A DNA stretch of 64,000 nt from Cercospora beticola. Lineage: Eukaryota > Ascomycota > Dothideomycetes > Mycosphaerellales > Mycosphaerellaceae. Positions within the stretch are counted from its first letter, which is position 1; each line of letters starts with the position of its first letter. Position numbers and translations under genes: made by a program. The stretch covers positions 3,596,001 through 3,660,000 of the forward strand of contig NC_088936.1 in assembly GCF_033473495.1 (NCBI RefSeq), read 5' to 3'. Below are positions 9,734 through 20,145 of the stretch, piece by piece. The notes beneath the pieces were generated by a model. The model did not search any database and had not been told where the DNA came from. It worked only from the letters and a program-made list of their open reading frames with translations.

Positions 9734-11203
9734 CTAGATACCCAAGGTGAACTCGACACCCACGTCAATGTCACGCGCTGTACACACAGAAAAGTTAGCA
9801 TATCAAACCTCTAAGTGCCTGCTCGCATTTGTGACGCTGGCAAGGGGAATAAATCAATGGTGATTCTGTGCAACTCACCAATCTTCACAACTTTGCTAAA
9901 TTGCACACTCTTTTCCGCAGCAGTTTGAAGGTCATCGATGCTGAAAATCTTCAAGCCGCTCTCGCTGATGAGCTTGGCAGCTTGCTCGTTGTTGGTACCC
10001 TGCAATCTAGCGATGACAGGTGTGCGGAGGTTCATGGATTCGACGACGGAGATCAAGCCCTTAGCAATGGCGTCGCAGCGCACGATACCGCCGAAGATGT
10101 TGACGAAAATGGCAGTGACCTTAGGATCGGAGGTGATCAGGTCAAAAGCCTTGCGAATGGCCTCAGGAGTGGCACCACCACCAACGTCCAGGAAGTTGGC
10201 GGGTGAGCCACCGTTGAGCTTGATGATATCCATGGTGGCCATGGCCAGACCGGCACCATTCACGAGGCAGCCAATGTCACCATCGAGCTTAATGAAGTTG
10301 AGGCCTGCCTCGCCGGCCTTGACCTCATCAGCATCCTCTTGCGACGGATCGCGCCAGTCGAAGACCTCCTTCTGTCGGAACTCGGCGTTGTCGTCAAAGT
10401 TGAGCTTGGCATCCATGCAGAGGACCTTGTGGTCTGAGGTTTCTGAGAGAGGGTTGATCTCGATTTGTGTCGCATCCCGCTCCTGGAAGACCTTGTAAAG
10501 CTTCTGGATGGTGTCCTTGGCATCCTCAATGCACTGTTCGCTGAAGCCGAGCTTGGTCGCAATATCCCTCGCGATCTCATCTGTGACACCCTTGTGAATG
10601 TCGATGGGTGTGGTGATGATGGCATCTGGGCTCTCCTTTGCAACGGTCTCGATATCCATACCACCTTGGCTTGATGCGACGATGACTGGGCCTTGAGTGG
10701 CACGATCCATGAGAATGGCCAGGTAGAACTCTCGGCGGGCGAACTTGCGCTCGACAATGTAGACGCTGTTGCAGATTCTGCCCTTCTCGCCCGTCTGCTT
10801 GGTGATAAGCTTCTGGCCGATCATCTGGTCTGCGAGGATAGCGGCTTCACGCGGGCTGTAGACGATGCGCACACCGCCCTTGAAGCCGTTTGTGAAGTGA
10901 CCCTTTCCACGGCCTCCAGCGAGCACTTGGGCCTTGATGACCATGTCCTCGCCGCCAATCGTCTTTGCAACCTCCTCGGCCTCCTTCGCATTGTGGGCCA
11001 CGCTGCCCTTGGGAACACCGATTCCATACGAGTCGAGCAGCTGGGCGGAGCGGTATTCGTGGATGGAGAGGTTGCGCACTTGCTGGCGCAGCGGCTTCTG
11101 TGTGCAGACTGCTGTTTAGTACATTTTCCGGGGCGGAGCGGGAGAGAATGCTCACCGGCACGGCCGAGGCCAATTGCCTTGTGCTCCGGGCGAGTTTGAA
11201 CAT
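9734..11203 (-). CDS. LSC2: Succinyl-CoA ligase (ADP/GDP-forming) beta subunit, mitochondrial
   Basis: TCA-cycle enzyme converting succinyl-CoA, phosphate and NDP to succinate, CoA and NTP in the mitochondrial matrix. Exons: 11156-11203 (MFKLARSTRQLASAVP, an Arg-rich presequence without acids), 9879-11097 and 9734-9777. Together they encode 436 residues, the usual length. The ATP-grasp part begins NLSIHEYRSAQLLDSYGI and carries VIKAQVLAGGRGKG, QIEINPLSET and CMDAKLNFDDNAEFRQ. The ligase part has FLDVGGGATPEAI and VNIFGGIVRCDAIAKG. The last 44-nt exon restores the conserved ending ARDIDVGVEFTLGI. Without it the frame would read through an intron into an unconserved tail. It shares a 205-bp divergent promoter with the gene at 11409. 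Confidence 0.96.
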
Positions 11204-11408
11204 GCTGGGCCCGCGGCGAGGAGGGGAGAATGTGCAAGGGAATAGGAGCAAGAGGTGAAGTGTTGCTGTGTGTAGCTTTGGAGCTCTGTTGTCTGGCGTT
11301 GCTTCTGCGCGCGCATACTTTCGGCTCGACTTGCCGACATTTCCCGACCCAAGACATTTTGGCGGCCTTCACAACGTGGATGTGATCGCTGCACCACGAG
11401 ACTCGTTC

Positions 11409-12152
11409 ATGGCCGAACAAGCCAGCGACGCCGATGTCTGGCTGAGCAGAGTCAACATCGCCCAGGCAAGAAGCCAGAGGTTGTTGCAGTCGTGGCTACC
11501 GAAGAATGCGACATCCAGCAGCACTCCCGCGGAGGACGAGGACAACGATGATCAGGATGATTTCACCGGGTTGACTGAGAGCGCCGGACTCGGCACAAAA
11601 CCGAAGGAAAGCGATTTCGAGGTGGATGGCATTCTCAAGAAGCGTCACGCGTCGTCCAACGACAGATTGCTCGAACAGCTGCTAGGGAAAAAGGCCGCGG
11701 CAGCAAAGAAGAAAGAGCAGGCTCTCGCGAAGCAGGCCAAGAGCAGCATTGCGCTGGGTCGTACTGCACCGCTGCCCGCGAAAGGCACATCTGCCTCCGG
11801 AAAGGGCGCACCGACGAGGTCTGCACAGCCAGTGGACAACAGTGATGACGAAGACGAGCCTGGCCGAGCGGCCACTTTCACGGGCAAGAAAGTCACACGA
11901 GATCGGCATCTCCCTGCCTATGCCACAGGAGGGACAGGCGCAAGAGGCACGACGCCCATCGAAGAAGATGCCACTCCCCCAGACCCGCGAGACGATGCGG
12001 CAACCATTGAAGCTATCGAAAAAGGCACCAGTCGAGCACTCCATCAACAGACCAAGGGCGAAGAAGAACCAGCACGCCCCCGGAAGAAGAAAGCCACGAG
12101 CTATCTAGACGAATTACTCAGCAAGAAGAAGCGGAAGAAGGCAAAGTCATGA
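11409..12152 (+). CDS. Lysine-rich, probably nuclear protein of the DUF3245 type
   Basis: 247 residues, intronless. It begins MAEQASDADVWLSRVNIAQARSQRLLQSWLP, the signature of the fungal DUF3245 family, then an acidic stretch (DEDNDDQDD). A conserved-looking block DRLLEQLLGKKAAAAKKKEQ follows, then long disordered segments. The C-terminal ending, SYLDELLSKKKRKKAKS, is a strong basic nuclear/nucleolar-type signal. The function is unknown; the acidic-basic pattern suggests an RNA- or chromatin-associated protein, which is inference. Upstream in-frame sequence from 11268 belongs to the divergent promoter region. Confidence 0.8.
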   Translation: MAEQASDADVWLSRVNIAQARSQRLLQSWLPKNATSSSTPAEDEDNDDQDDFTGLTESAGLGTKPKESDFEVDGILKKRHASSNDRLLEQLLGKKAAAAKKKEQALAKQAKSSIALGRTAPLPAKGTSASGKGAPTRSAQPVDNSDDEDEPGRAATFTGKKVTRDRHLPAYATGGTGARGTTPIEEDATPPDPRDDAATIEAIEKGTSRALHQQTKGEEEPARPRKKKATSYLDELLSKKKRKKAKS

Positions 12153-13096
12153 GGTGACCTGCGTACTCTACGAGCGAATTTCAGTACTCCACGTCCGAGG
12201 CATTGTACACTGCACTCTCGCTGAGATGCATCTTCCTCTTTGGGACGACGAACATGTCTTTGCCTGAGACTGGCTGGCAAAACGCCCTTGATTCAGCCAA
12301 AAGCTTTTGTATCCTTTGTTCGACTACGCACATGGCGCCGAAAGGCACTTGTCAGCCTCGAGGAGAGCGAGGTCTTCGCCTCATGGGAGAGTATGGGGAA
12401 CCCAAGGGTTTCACATCGACGTGAAGCACAGTTTTATCCGGTTCGCAACGCCAAAATCTTGCACTTGTGCTGCATGGCCCAGATCGGTAATGATTCTCGT
12501 TTCAGATTCATCACAAATGTGCTGCTATGTGCAGAAGGATTCGCGACTGATCGATATTCAGCATGCATGCTGCACATCCCCTCTATCCTCCCAAATTCAA
12601 GACGCGCTTGCTAGTAGTATCGATAAAAGCGGGCCAGTGGTTGGAATCGCAATCCTAAGCCGCCCCATACGGACATTGCTGCAGCGATAGTTCCCAATAT
12701 AGCTTGGAGATCTGATCTTGGCCCAAAGGTAACAGCTCTTGTTCGATCACTCTCGTCTACGATGCCGAGGCTCGTTCACTCATGGCGCTTCCTCATGAGA
12801 GTATGATCTACGGAGAGCACTGGGATATTCGAAATACATCGAACTAGTGCCAAGTGCCAACTTGCTGCTGGCCCACAGCCCAAACGCAGTGGCTGCGGTA
12901 ATGCAATTTGCTAAACGGGCAGCTTTACATCAGTTGCCCTCGCTCCAGGTCCGGTCGTGAGTATATAGAGCTCAATAGCTGACCAAACTATCCGGTCATC
13001 AGCGTCAAACACACTCGTTCATCTCACATTCGTTAGATACAATCGCGCATATACATAACATTACATCTTGCAGACCACTTCCGACAATCTTGCACG
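12153..13096. other. Intergenic region with cutinase promoter
   Basis: About 940 bp without a supportable gene. A TATATAG box lies at 12962-12968, 129-135 bp before the cutinase ATG. Short open frames at 12203-12690 have no recognisable content. Confidence 0.5.
12962..12968 (+). promoter_or_regulatory. TATA-like box of the cutinase gene
   Basis: TATATAG, 129-135 bp upstream of the ATG at 13097. Position and sequence suit a core promoter element. Confidence 0.45.
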
Positions 13097-13849
13097 ATGA
13101 AGTCCTCCATCATGAGTCTTTGGCTGCTCGCGGCTGCCGCCTACGGTACGCCTATTGAGCGCCGTCAAGGTTCGACCACCTCCAACGAACTGAAGAGCGG
13201 GAAATGCGGCGATGTTGTCTTCATCTTCGCACGAGGCTCGACTGAGACAGGCAATATGGTGAGAACAGACACCCAAACCATCGGCTGCGAAGCATACTGA
13301 ATGCAATCTAGGGCTTGACTGTCGGTCCCCCAACCTGCCGCGGTATCAAGCAAGCCTTTCCCGGTGCCGTCTGTCAAGGCGTGGGAGGAGGCTATACTGC
13401 CTCCATCGGCGGCAATCTCCAGGCGGACGGCACCACAGCGGCTGCCAAACGTGAAGCGGCCACAATGTTCGCCCTTGCTGCAAGTCAATGCCCAGATGCC
13501 GCAGTTGTCGCGGGCGGGTACTCGTACGTCCCCTTCATTCCTTCGGCCAGCGAAAATTATTCTACTAACACTCCGAATCAGTCAAGGCGCCGCTCTCATC
13601 GCCGCCGCAGTCACTGCTCTTCCTGCTCAGCAAAAGGAACAAGTCAAGGGTGTCGTTCTGTACGGCTACACCAAGAATCGTCAGAACAACGGACAAATTC
13701 CGAACTATCCTGCTGCGAGGACGAAGGTTTTCTGCAATGCCAGCGATGGAGTCTGCGGTGGTGGTTTGGCCGTTACCCCAGGTCATTTGACTTATACGAG
13801 CGACGTCAATGCGGCGGTGGACTTCTTGCAGGCTGCTGTGAGGACTTAA
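13097..13849 (+). CDS. Cutinase (secreted serine esterase, CE5 family)
   Basis: Secreted hydrolase of cutin and other esters. Exons 13097-13258, 13312-13523 and 13582-13849 give 213 residues, normal for the family. A signal peptide ([17 protein letters not shown]) and a short propeptide ending near ERR precede the mature domain. Family motifs: [12 protein letters not shown] (oxyanion side), GYSQG with the nucleophile Ser at about 125, Asp at about 180 in CNASDGVC and His at about 193 in PGHLTY. Four cysteines (C37, C114, C176, C183) fit the two disulfides. The second intron falls inside the GYSQG codon block and restores it in frame. It suggests a plant-associated lifestyle. Confidence 0.95.
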
Positions 13850-14315
13850 GGAATGGAACAAGGGAAGGAGAGTTGCACAAAAGAGGTTATTCCGTGTGAT
13901 GGGACTTTACTGGTCGTTGTTTTCGGTGGGTTCGAGGGATGGGCAAGCTGGTTTTGCAGTTTCCTACATTCAATGCTCAGTTCGATTCTGGAGTGGCGAT
14001 CGTATGCGTGCTATCTTTTAGTCTCTCGGGTTCAGGCGCTGTGTAGATCATCCTCTGCTCTCTTTCTCGACTTCTCAACCCCCAACCAATTTTCTCGACA
14101 TGGTGATACTCTCCTAGTACCTGTTGCTCGAAACTGGAGGCGCATTCCCAGTGCTGCCGGAGAGTGCCAGCAAAGTAGTGCGGACGTCAAGTCCATCAGG
14201 TCCGTCTCCAGAAATGGCATCTCAGATCAACGTTGAAGCGCAGCACCGTAACCTGATCCTCCCACAATAGCGGATCCGTTATTAAGAGTCACCGCACCCT
14301 CATCCTGATGTTTCT
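13850..14315. other. Intergenic, no gene seen
   Basis: Convergent spacer between the cutinase and the methyltransferase gene. No feature is recognised. Confidence 0.5.
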
Positions 14316-15122
14316 TCACCTTTTCACCCCATAACAAACCACAAATGGAAACTCCATGATCTCACCAGACTGCTCCTCCTCTACCACTCTTGCAAACTCC
14401 GCACTTTTCGTCTCCGCAAACTCTCCATCGAATTTCTCTACCTTCTGCTCCATCGTCCACTCGGCCTTCACTTCAACATCCTCAAAGCCCACATCTCTCA
14501 ACATTGCCTCCATCTCCTTCGCGTTAATTCCATGCCTTGCCACTCCGTCCATCTTTCCTGCCGGATGAAACCTCTTCGCCTCTGGTCCGAAATCCTCAAA
14601 GTCCGTCAACATGACCCTTCCCCCGGGTGCCAAACATCCATACATCGTTCTCAGCACCGCTTTGAGTTCGGGAATGTGATGAAGGACAAGATGACTTGTG
14701 ATTAAATCGAATTTCTGTCTTCTGCCATCTTCTCCTTCCGGAAGAGCGGGATCCTCGGGATCTTCCAACATCAATGCCAAAGGGACAATCTTTGTTGCGG
14801 CTTCGGGATCTTTCGATAATTTGGTCTTTAGCACTTCGATCATTCCCTCCGCGGCATCGACGGCAACGATTCGACCAATTGAGGGGCCTTTGGCCATGAG
14901 AAAGCTGAGAATTCCTGTTCCGCAGCCGATCTCGAGGACTTGAAGGCCTGGAGTCTGGGAATCTTGGCTGTGCAGCCGAAGATCAGAAACCTTGGAGGAT
15001 ATGGCTTTCGAGGCTGCTTGGGATGCTTCGTGGACAAAAGGTCGTGAATCCCAGGAAAGAGCTTCTTCATTGAATCGAGCGTTGCCGTTGTTGGCGCGGA
15101 TGTTGGAGACTGCGGATGCCAT
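14316..15122 (-). CDS. Class I SAM-dependent methyltransferase
   Basis: 268 residues with a Rossmann methyltransferase core. Motif I is LQVLEIGCGTGILSFLMA (residues about 58-75), the acidic loop is IVAVDAAEGMIEVL, post-motif FDLITSHLVLHHIPEL, and motif III-like LAPGGRVMLTDFEDFG. The substrate is not evident; the HHIPEL/LAPGGR pattern is typical of small-molecule methyltransferases (Methyltransf_11/25). The start at 15122 (MASAVSNIRANNG) is preferred over the in-frame ATG at 15194, because the extra 24 residues look non-conserved. No intron. It is followed upstream on the same strand by the thiolase gene, about 275 bp away. Confidence 0.88.
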   Translation of the reverse strand: MASAVSNIRANNGNARFNEEALSWDSRPFVHEASQAASKAISSKVSDLRLHSQDSQTPGLQVLEIGCGTGILSFLMAKGPSIGRIVAVDAAEGMIEVLKTKLSKDPEAATKIVPLALMLEDPEDPALPEGEDGRRQKFDLITSHLVLHHIPELKAVLRTMYGCLAPGGRVMLTDFEDFGPEAKRFHPAGKMDGVARHGINAKEMEAMLRDVGFEDVEVKAEWTMEQKVEKFDGEFAETKSAEFARVVEEEQSGEIMEFPFVVCYGVKR

Positions 15123-15396
15123 GTTGAAATCCTTCTGTGTGTCGATGTCTCGAGAAGCATGGGCTGTAAAATGTATATCAAAGAGAGAGATCACATTTAC
15201 TTGTAGAGGTGGGGTGCGACCTCGGAAGGGCTATCGGAGGACTGTTAGCGGGACTTGTGGCTCTGGCGGCTTTGCCGGCTGCCGTAGTATCTTGCTGTCG
15301 TCCTTCAAAAGCAATTGAATCTTGTTGACGCTGACCTTGTTCAAATAGTTCCCGCGAATGAAGTTATCATCTTTACATTTTACGGCCCGCTTAGAT

Positions 15397-16632
15397 CTAC
15401 TCCCTAACAAACAAGCTAGCCATACCCATACCGGTTCCGATGCACATACTAACAACGCCCAATTCTTGCCCTTGTCTCGCGAGCTCAGGCAATAGTGTAG
15501 CCAACTGTCTTGCGCCCGTCGCACCAAGAGGATGTCCCAGAGCGATAGCACCACCCTTGGGGTTGACCTTTCCCTGGTCGATGCCCAATTCCCGTACACA
15601 GTAGACTGCTTGCGATGCAAAAGCCTCGTTGATCTCCCAGATACCAATGTCCTCTTTTGAGACACCAGTGTGGCTCAAAAGCTTAGGAATCGCCAAAGCA
15701 GGCCCGATACCCATCTCGTCGGGTTTACAGCCTACAACTTGTGTGCCAGCCCACTTGCCGATGATCGAGGATGTAAGACCAAGTTCTGTCGCTGTGGATC
15801 GACGCATCATGAGCACGGCAGCCGCACCGTCGCTGACCTGTGAGCTGTTTCCAGCGGTTGTGGCTCCATCAGCTTTGAAAGCAGGCTTCATCGTTCCCAG
15901 CTTCTCCACTGTGCTGCCCGCACGAATGCCATCGTCCTTGGACACTGTAACTTCCTCGCTGACTTCCGGGTGCTCAGGATCAGGTACAGTCCTCGTCTTG
16001 ACCGGCACAATCTCCGCGTCGAACAGCCCTTCCTTCTGTGCCTTCGCAGCTTTGACGTGTGAAGCAACAGCGAACTCGTCCTGCTCTTTCCGTGACACAC
16101 CATATCGTTCCGCGACATTCTCGGCTGTGATTCCCATGCTCATGATACAATCCCTCGCATCCTTGCTCGGCGACTCTTTCAGCTCATTCCAGAGGGATGT
16201 TGGAATAGCTCGCGAACCATAATTCCTCGTCATGCTTTCCATTCCGCCACCAATCCCTACATCGATTTCTCCAACTCGGATGGAGTTGGCTATGCCTGTG
16301 ATTGCTGCCAACCCACTTGAGCATGCTCGGTTCACGGTCTGGAAAGTTGTAGTCTCGGGCACTCCAGCATGAATTGCTGCCATTCGTCCTGCTTTGCTAC
16401 CACCCAGCTCTGAGAGAACTGTGCCAATCTGAACATCGTTGATTTTCGTGGGGTCGAGGTTTGGGTGTGCTTGAAGGGTCGCCTTCAGTACGTGTGAAAG
16501 CAGCTCGTGGTCGTGGGCGTCCTTGAAGCCGCCCTTCTTCGCTCGTGTGACGGGTGTGCGGAGAGCAGAAAGAATCACGATGTCGTCGGCATTCTTGCTG
16601 AGGATATTCTTGAGACCTTTTTGCAGCGCCAT
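15397..16632 (-). CDS. 3-ketoacyl-CoA thiolase (acetyl-CoA acyltransferase)
   Basis: Last step of fatty-acid beta-oxidation, cleaving 3-ketoacyl-CoA with CoA to acetyl-CoA. The 411-residue, intronless protein has the nucleophile Cys in TVNRACSSGLAAI, the ESMTRNYGSRAIP loop, GNSSQVSDGAAAVLMM, the His in GGAIALGHPLGATGAR and the second catalytic Cys in SMCIGTGMGMASLF. This matches the peroxisomal POT1/FOX3-type clade. However, the N terminus (MALQKGLKNILSKNADD) has no clear R-(L/V/I)-x5-(H/Q)-(L/A) PTS2, and the C terminus (LFVRE) is not a PTS1. Localisation is therefore open. Confidence 0.93.
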   Translation of the reverse strand: MALQKGLKNILSKNADDIVILSALRTPVTRAKKGGFKDAHDHELLSHVLKATLQAHPNLDPTKINDVQIGTVLSELGGSKAGRMAAIHAGVPETTTFQTVNRACSSGLAAITGIANSIRVGEIDVGIGGGMESMTRNYGSRAIPTSLWNELKESPSKDARDCIMSMGITAENVAERYGVSRKEQDEFAVASHVKAAKAQKEGLFDAEIVPVKTRTVPDPEHPEVSEEVTVSKDDGIRAGSTVEKLGTMKPAFKADGATTAGNSSQVSDGAAAVLMMRRSTATELGLTSSIIGKWAGTQVVGCKPDEMGIGPALAIPKLLSHTGVSKEDIGIWEINEAFASQAVYCVRELGIDQGKVNPKGGAIALGHPLGATGARQLATLLPELARQGQELGVVSMCIGTGMGMASLFVRE

Positions 16633-17612
16633 ATCGCGGTCTTATATGATTGTTCAGTAGCTATGCGTTGCAGCTCTCACGCGTGTTTGTTCCTGAGATT
16701 GAGAAAAGGTGTAGTGTACAACGACGAAGGTCGGATTAGAGTAAGTGGAATAGATGTTCAGGAGCAGAAAGACCTACGCTTTCGGAACCAAATGCTGGTG
16801 ATTATTTCGGAAGCGCGTTGCCATAAGCACTGCACGACAGACGATGTCGGAGAGGAGAGGAAGCTTGGGGCGAGAGAGCTTCGGAAGCTGGCATCGGCTG
16901 TGGGCTGGCGGAAAGGACTTTAGCCGATGACAGGCACCGTGCGCGTTCCCATACACTTCACCTCACCACTCTTTCCATACCCAAACGCTCAACGATCCTG
17001 GTCGACTTGAGGTTGCTCACGAACGAGATTTGAAGCGTTGAGTCCACGATCCAACATCTATATCTGCCCTCAAAGCTCTGTTCATGACAAGATTCGTCCT
17101 GACAATGAAACCTCTAAGAAGGAAGCACGCGTCAGCCCACTGAGTTCCTGTTCATTCGGATGTACTCGCAAATGCTATGTGCTCAAGCCGACCCAATTAG
17201 TAATCATGTGAGAGACGCAAGATGGGGGTGCGCTTTGTGTAATGCCATTTCCAAATGACATTGCTACCTTGTTTCTTTGGATCACTACAGCACAAATCAG
17301 ATGATCTCGTCTTTGTGGTTGCTTGCTATTTCATACTGCCTGCTGCGAACGTAGAATGTTTCAATGATCACCGAGTCTTGTTGCACTTTCACCTCAATGT
17401 CACACTGGCAGCCGCTGAATGGTACCCGATACTATTGGTTGTGACTAGCATGGTGGAATCAGTGGGTACGAACACCGAAATTGTGCTTAAGGAGTGATAG
17501 GATTGAACGGTCGTAGATCAATCCAGTGATACTTGAAAGTGTAAACTCTGCTGTATGGCTTTAGTGTATCTCATCATGCAAATGCAACGCACCGCTATGC
17601 CTTCGATCCCTC
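16633..17612. other. Intergenic, no gene seen
   Basis: About 980 bp between the thiolase start and the 3' end of the ADCK gene. It must contain the thiolase promoter. No open frame here resembles a known protein. Confidence 0.5.
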
Positions 17613-19770
17613 TCATATATTTGGGCTCAATTGGTCGTACTTGACACACATCTCCACACTCTCAATGCTGGCTTGCAAGAACTTTCTCGCTTCAAGGCCA
17701 GCCCAGACCTTGACCATCGACAAGTCGCCAGATCGGAGCATTGAGCTGCCACTTTGGGCTCCTAGTTGCCTGAGGATAGGCAGCGCGCTTCGAATATGTT
17801 AGCAAAGTATGACAGCGTCACAAACACCTGTAGACTCACCCAGAAAACAGATCCAAGTTCGGATCTAAAGTCCTGCCAATACCTTCCAGAAGCAATATAG
17901 ACAAGACAACATTGACGAAGTCTCCTTCCAATCGGACATGATGCGATCGCACCATATCCAAGACTTCGTTCAAGATATCACCAATCTTGATATTGCCTAG
18001 CGCAAATGTTCTGCTCTTGACTCCAAGGACGAGATGCTGCATCCTGAGCGCGAAAACCTCCTTGTCAATGACGGCATCCGGCTGCCGACATCTCTCCACC
18101 ATAAGTCGTCCAGATTTGTATCCGTCAAATTCCGCAACAGATTTGAACAGGTCCAGGAAATTCTTCCTGTTGGTCTCGTTGAGCTCCGTGACGAGTCCCG
18201 CATCGATGAAAATAAGCTGTGGTCTAAAATTCTCCCTGTCGATCTGTGCAAGCTCCTTCAGCCATGCATCCTTGTTGTGTCTATGAGGTCTCAGTCGGGA
18301 TAGCACGGTTTCGGTGACGTCTTCACCATTCTTTGCGTCTGGCTTTGGATCGCCTATGAGTTTCTGACGGATCTTGGTGCCAACTTCTGTCCGTTCGTGC
18401 ATTGTTGCTGGCCTGTAGAAACGAACCATGATGTTTCCGGGATGCAAGTCCGCATGAATGAAGTTGTCGATTAGCAGCATGTGCAAGAACGCATCCAGAC
18501 CTTCGTCTGCAATCTCCTTTTGGAAAACGCCGCCACCATTTTGTAGAAAGTGCTCCAGTGGAATGCCAGTCGCGAATTCCTCTACCAGTACTTGACGGGT
18601 CGTGTATTGTGTATAAGGGTAAGGAAACCATGCTGTCGATCTGTTGCGGAAGTTCTTGCGGAAGATGGTAAGGTTCGCTGCCTCAATGCGAAGGTCCAGT
18701 TGCAGTCGCATCATTTCTCCGAACTGCTTCACTTCATCTGGGAATGAGAACCACTCCATAGTGGGGATTGCGTTGATCACGCTCGCGAAAAAGCCCATGA
18801 TCTTCAAATCGCGTCTAACAATTCTTTCGATCTTGGGATGCAACACCTTGATAGCCACGTATTTGCTCGGCTCCCGCTGGGGTGTGCTCTTCAACAGCGG
18901 ATCCACTGTCTTCAATGCTCTTTCTCTCAAATTCTTCGGCTTCTCTGCTGCCTCGTCGTCTGTCACGGCAAGATCTGGCTTCAGCTTCGCTTTGTAGACC
19001 TGCGCAATGGCACCAACTCCCAATGGCGTCTGCTCAAACTCCTCAAAAATGTCCTCAAACTTCCGCCCAAATGCTCGTTCTATCGTCTCTTTCGTAATCT
19101 TCAAGCTATGCGCCGGCGCGTTCGAATGCAGTGCAGACATGATCAAGCAAAGCTGCTGCGGAAAGATGTCTGTCCGGCTCGCGGCCCATTGTCCAAGTTT
19201 GATGAAAGCCGCTCCTGCGCGTTCCATGCTCGATACCAGGAAGCCATACCACCAGACTGTGCCACTTCTCTCATCGTCTCGCTCAGGATCTCGTGATCCG
19301 AGCCATATTACAGGCACTGTCGCAATGACAGGCACAAATATGATGACCAAATGTATGAACCGTAACCCTGTGGCAATTGGCTCATAGATCCACGCGTTGA
19401 GAAACCGCCATATCCTGACGCGAAAACCCTTGCTATTCTTTAGCCTGTCGGGTACACTATCTCTCAGCTCTTGCCGCGAAATCTCCAGCATATGTTCCTC
19501 GTGCGTAAGGCCATTGTCGTTCTCTTCATCTTCCGCTATTGATACAAATGCTGCAGGACTGAGCGCCGCGAGGAGGAGGGTACCTCCTTTGACTGGTGCT
19601 GGTGGCGGGCGGAAGCTATGTCGGACATGGTGCAGTATCGAAAAGGACTTGCGATTACGCCCACCTCGGATGCTGTACTGGACGTGTCGAAGGACTTGTG
19701 GTCGTATGGATTGACTGCTGTTGTGTAGGACTCCGACGCATGATCGACACAAGGAGATGGTGGCGCGCAT
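17613..19770 (-). CDS. Mitochondrial ABC1/ADCK (UbiB) atypical kinase-like protein, Cqd1/ADCK2-like
   Basis: Member of the UbiB family that supports coenzyme Q and lipid handling in mitochondria. Exons 17840-19770 and 17613-17787 encode 701 residues. The intron 17788-17839 has a GTGAGT donor and a perfect TGCTAAC branch site. The basic N terminus (MRATISLCRSCVGVLHNSSQ) looks like a mitochondrial presequence, and a membrane segment lies near residues 139-160 (LRFIHLVIIFVPVIATVPVIWLG). UbiB hallmarks are present: the KxGQ motif in AAFIKLGQWAASRTDIFP, an Ala-rich loop PLGVGAIAQVYKAKL, VAIKVLHP, IHADLHPGNIMV and LIFIDAGLV. The second exon supplies GALPILRQLGAQSG and the C-terminal helix. The orthology (ADCK2/Cqd1 rather than Cqd2/Mcp2 or Coq8) is a judgement from overall layout. 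Confidence 0.9.
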
Positions 19771-20145
19771 TCTGAGACGCGTGCTGTCACCGCTGGGAGA
19801 GCGTGTATATCATGGTGTGGCGTGATGGAGAGACAGACGGATGGCCGATCGAGATAACTTGAAAGAGCCGGCGCCGAAGGTGGTGAGAGAATAGTGATGG
19901 AGTTCGCGTTCATCGAGGGCCGATTCTCTCGCGTGGCTACGTCATGGTTCACATGCAAGCAGACATGTCGGCGACAGATCAACATCCATGCTTCTTCGCG
20001 CCAGCCAAGATATACATACAAGTGGAAGTGCAGCAATGAACAATGTATGTCTATTAATTCTAAATGAATTATGCTGAAGAATTGCTAGCATTCTGTGTAT
20101 CTTCCCTGCCGCCATAGCGTCCAGGCACACTTGATATCCGCCTCA
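19771..20145. other. Intergenic spacer left of the GlcNAc cluster
   Basis: About 375 bp between the ADCK start and the GlcNAc-6-P deacetylase stop. It marks the left border of the cluster. Nothing else is seen. Confidence 0.5.

Noticed and set aside
19536..20036. Minus-strand open frame overlapping the start of the ADCK gene
   Set aside because: It overlaps the conserved mitochondrial presequence in another frame and has no resemblance.
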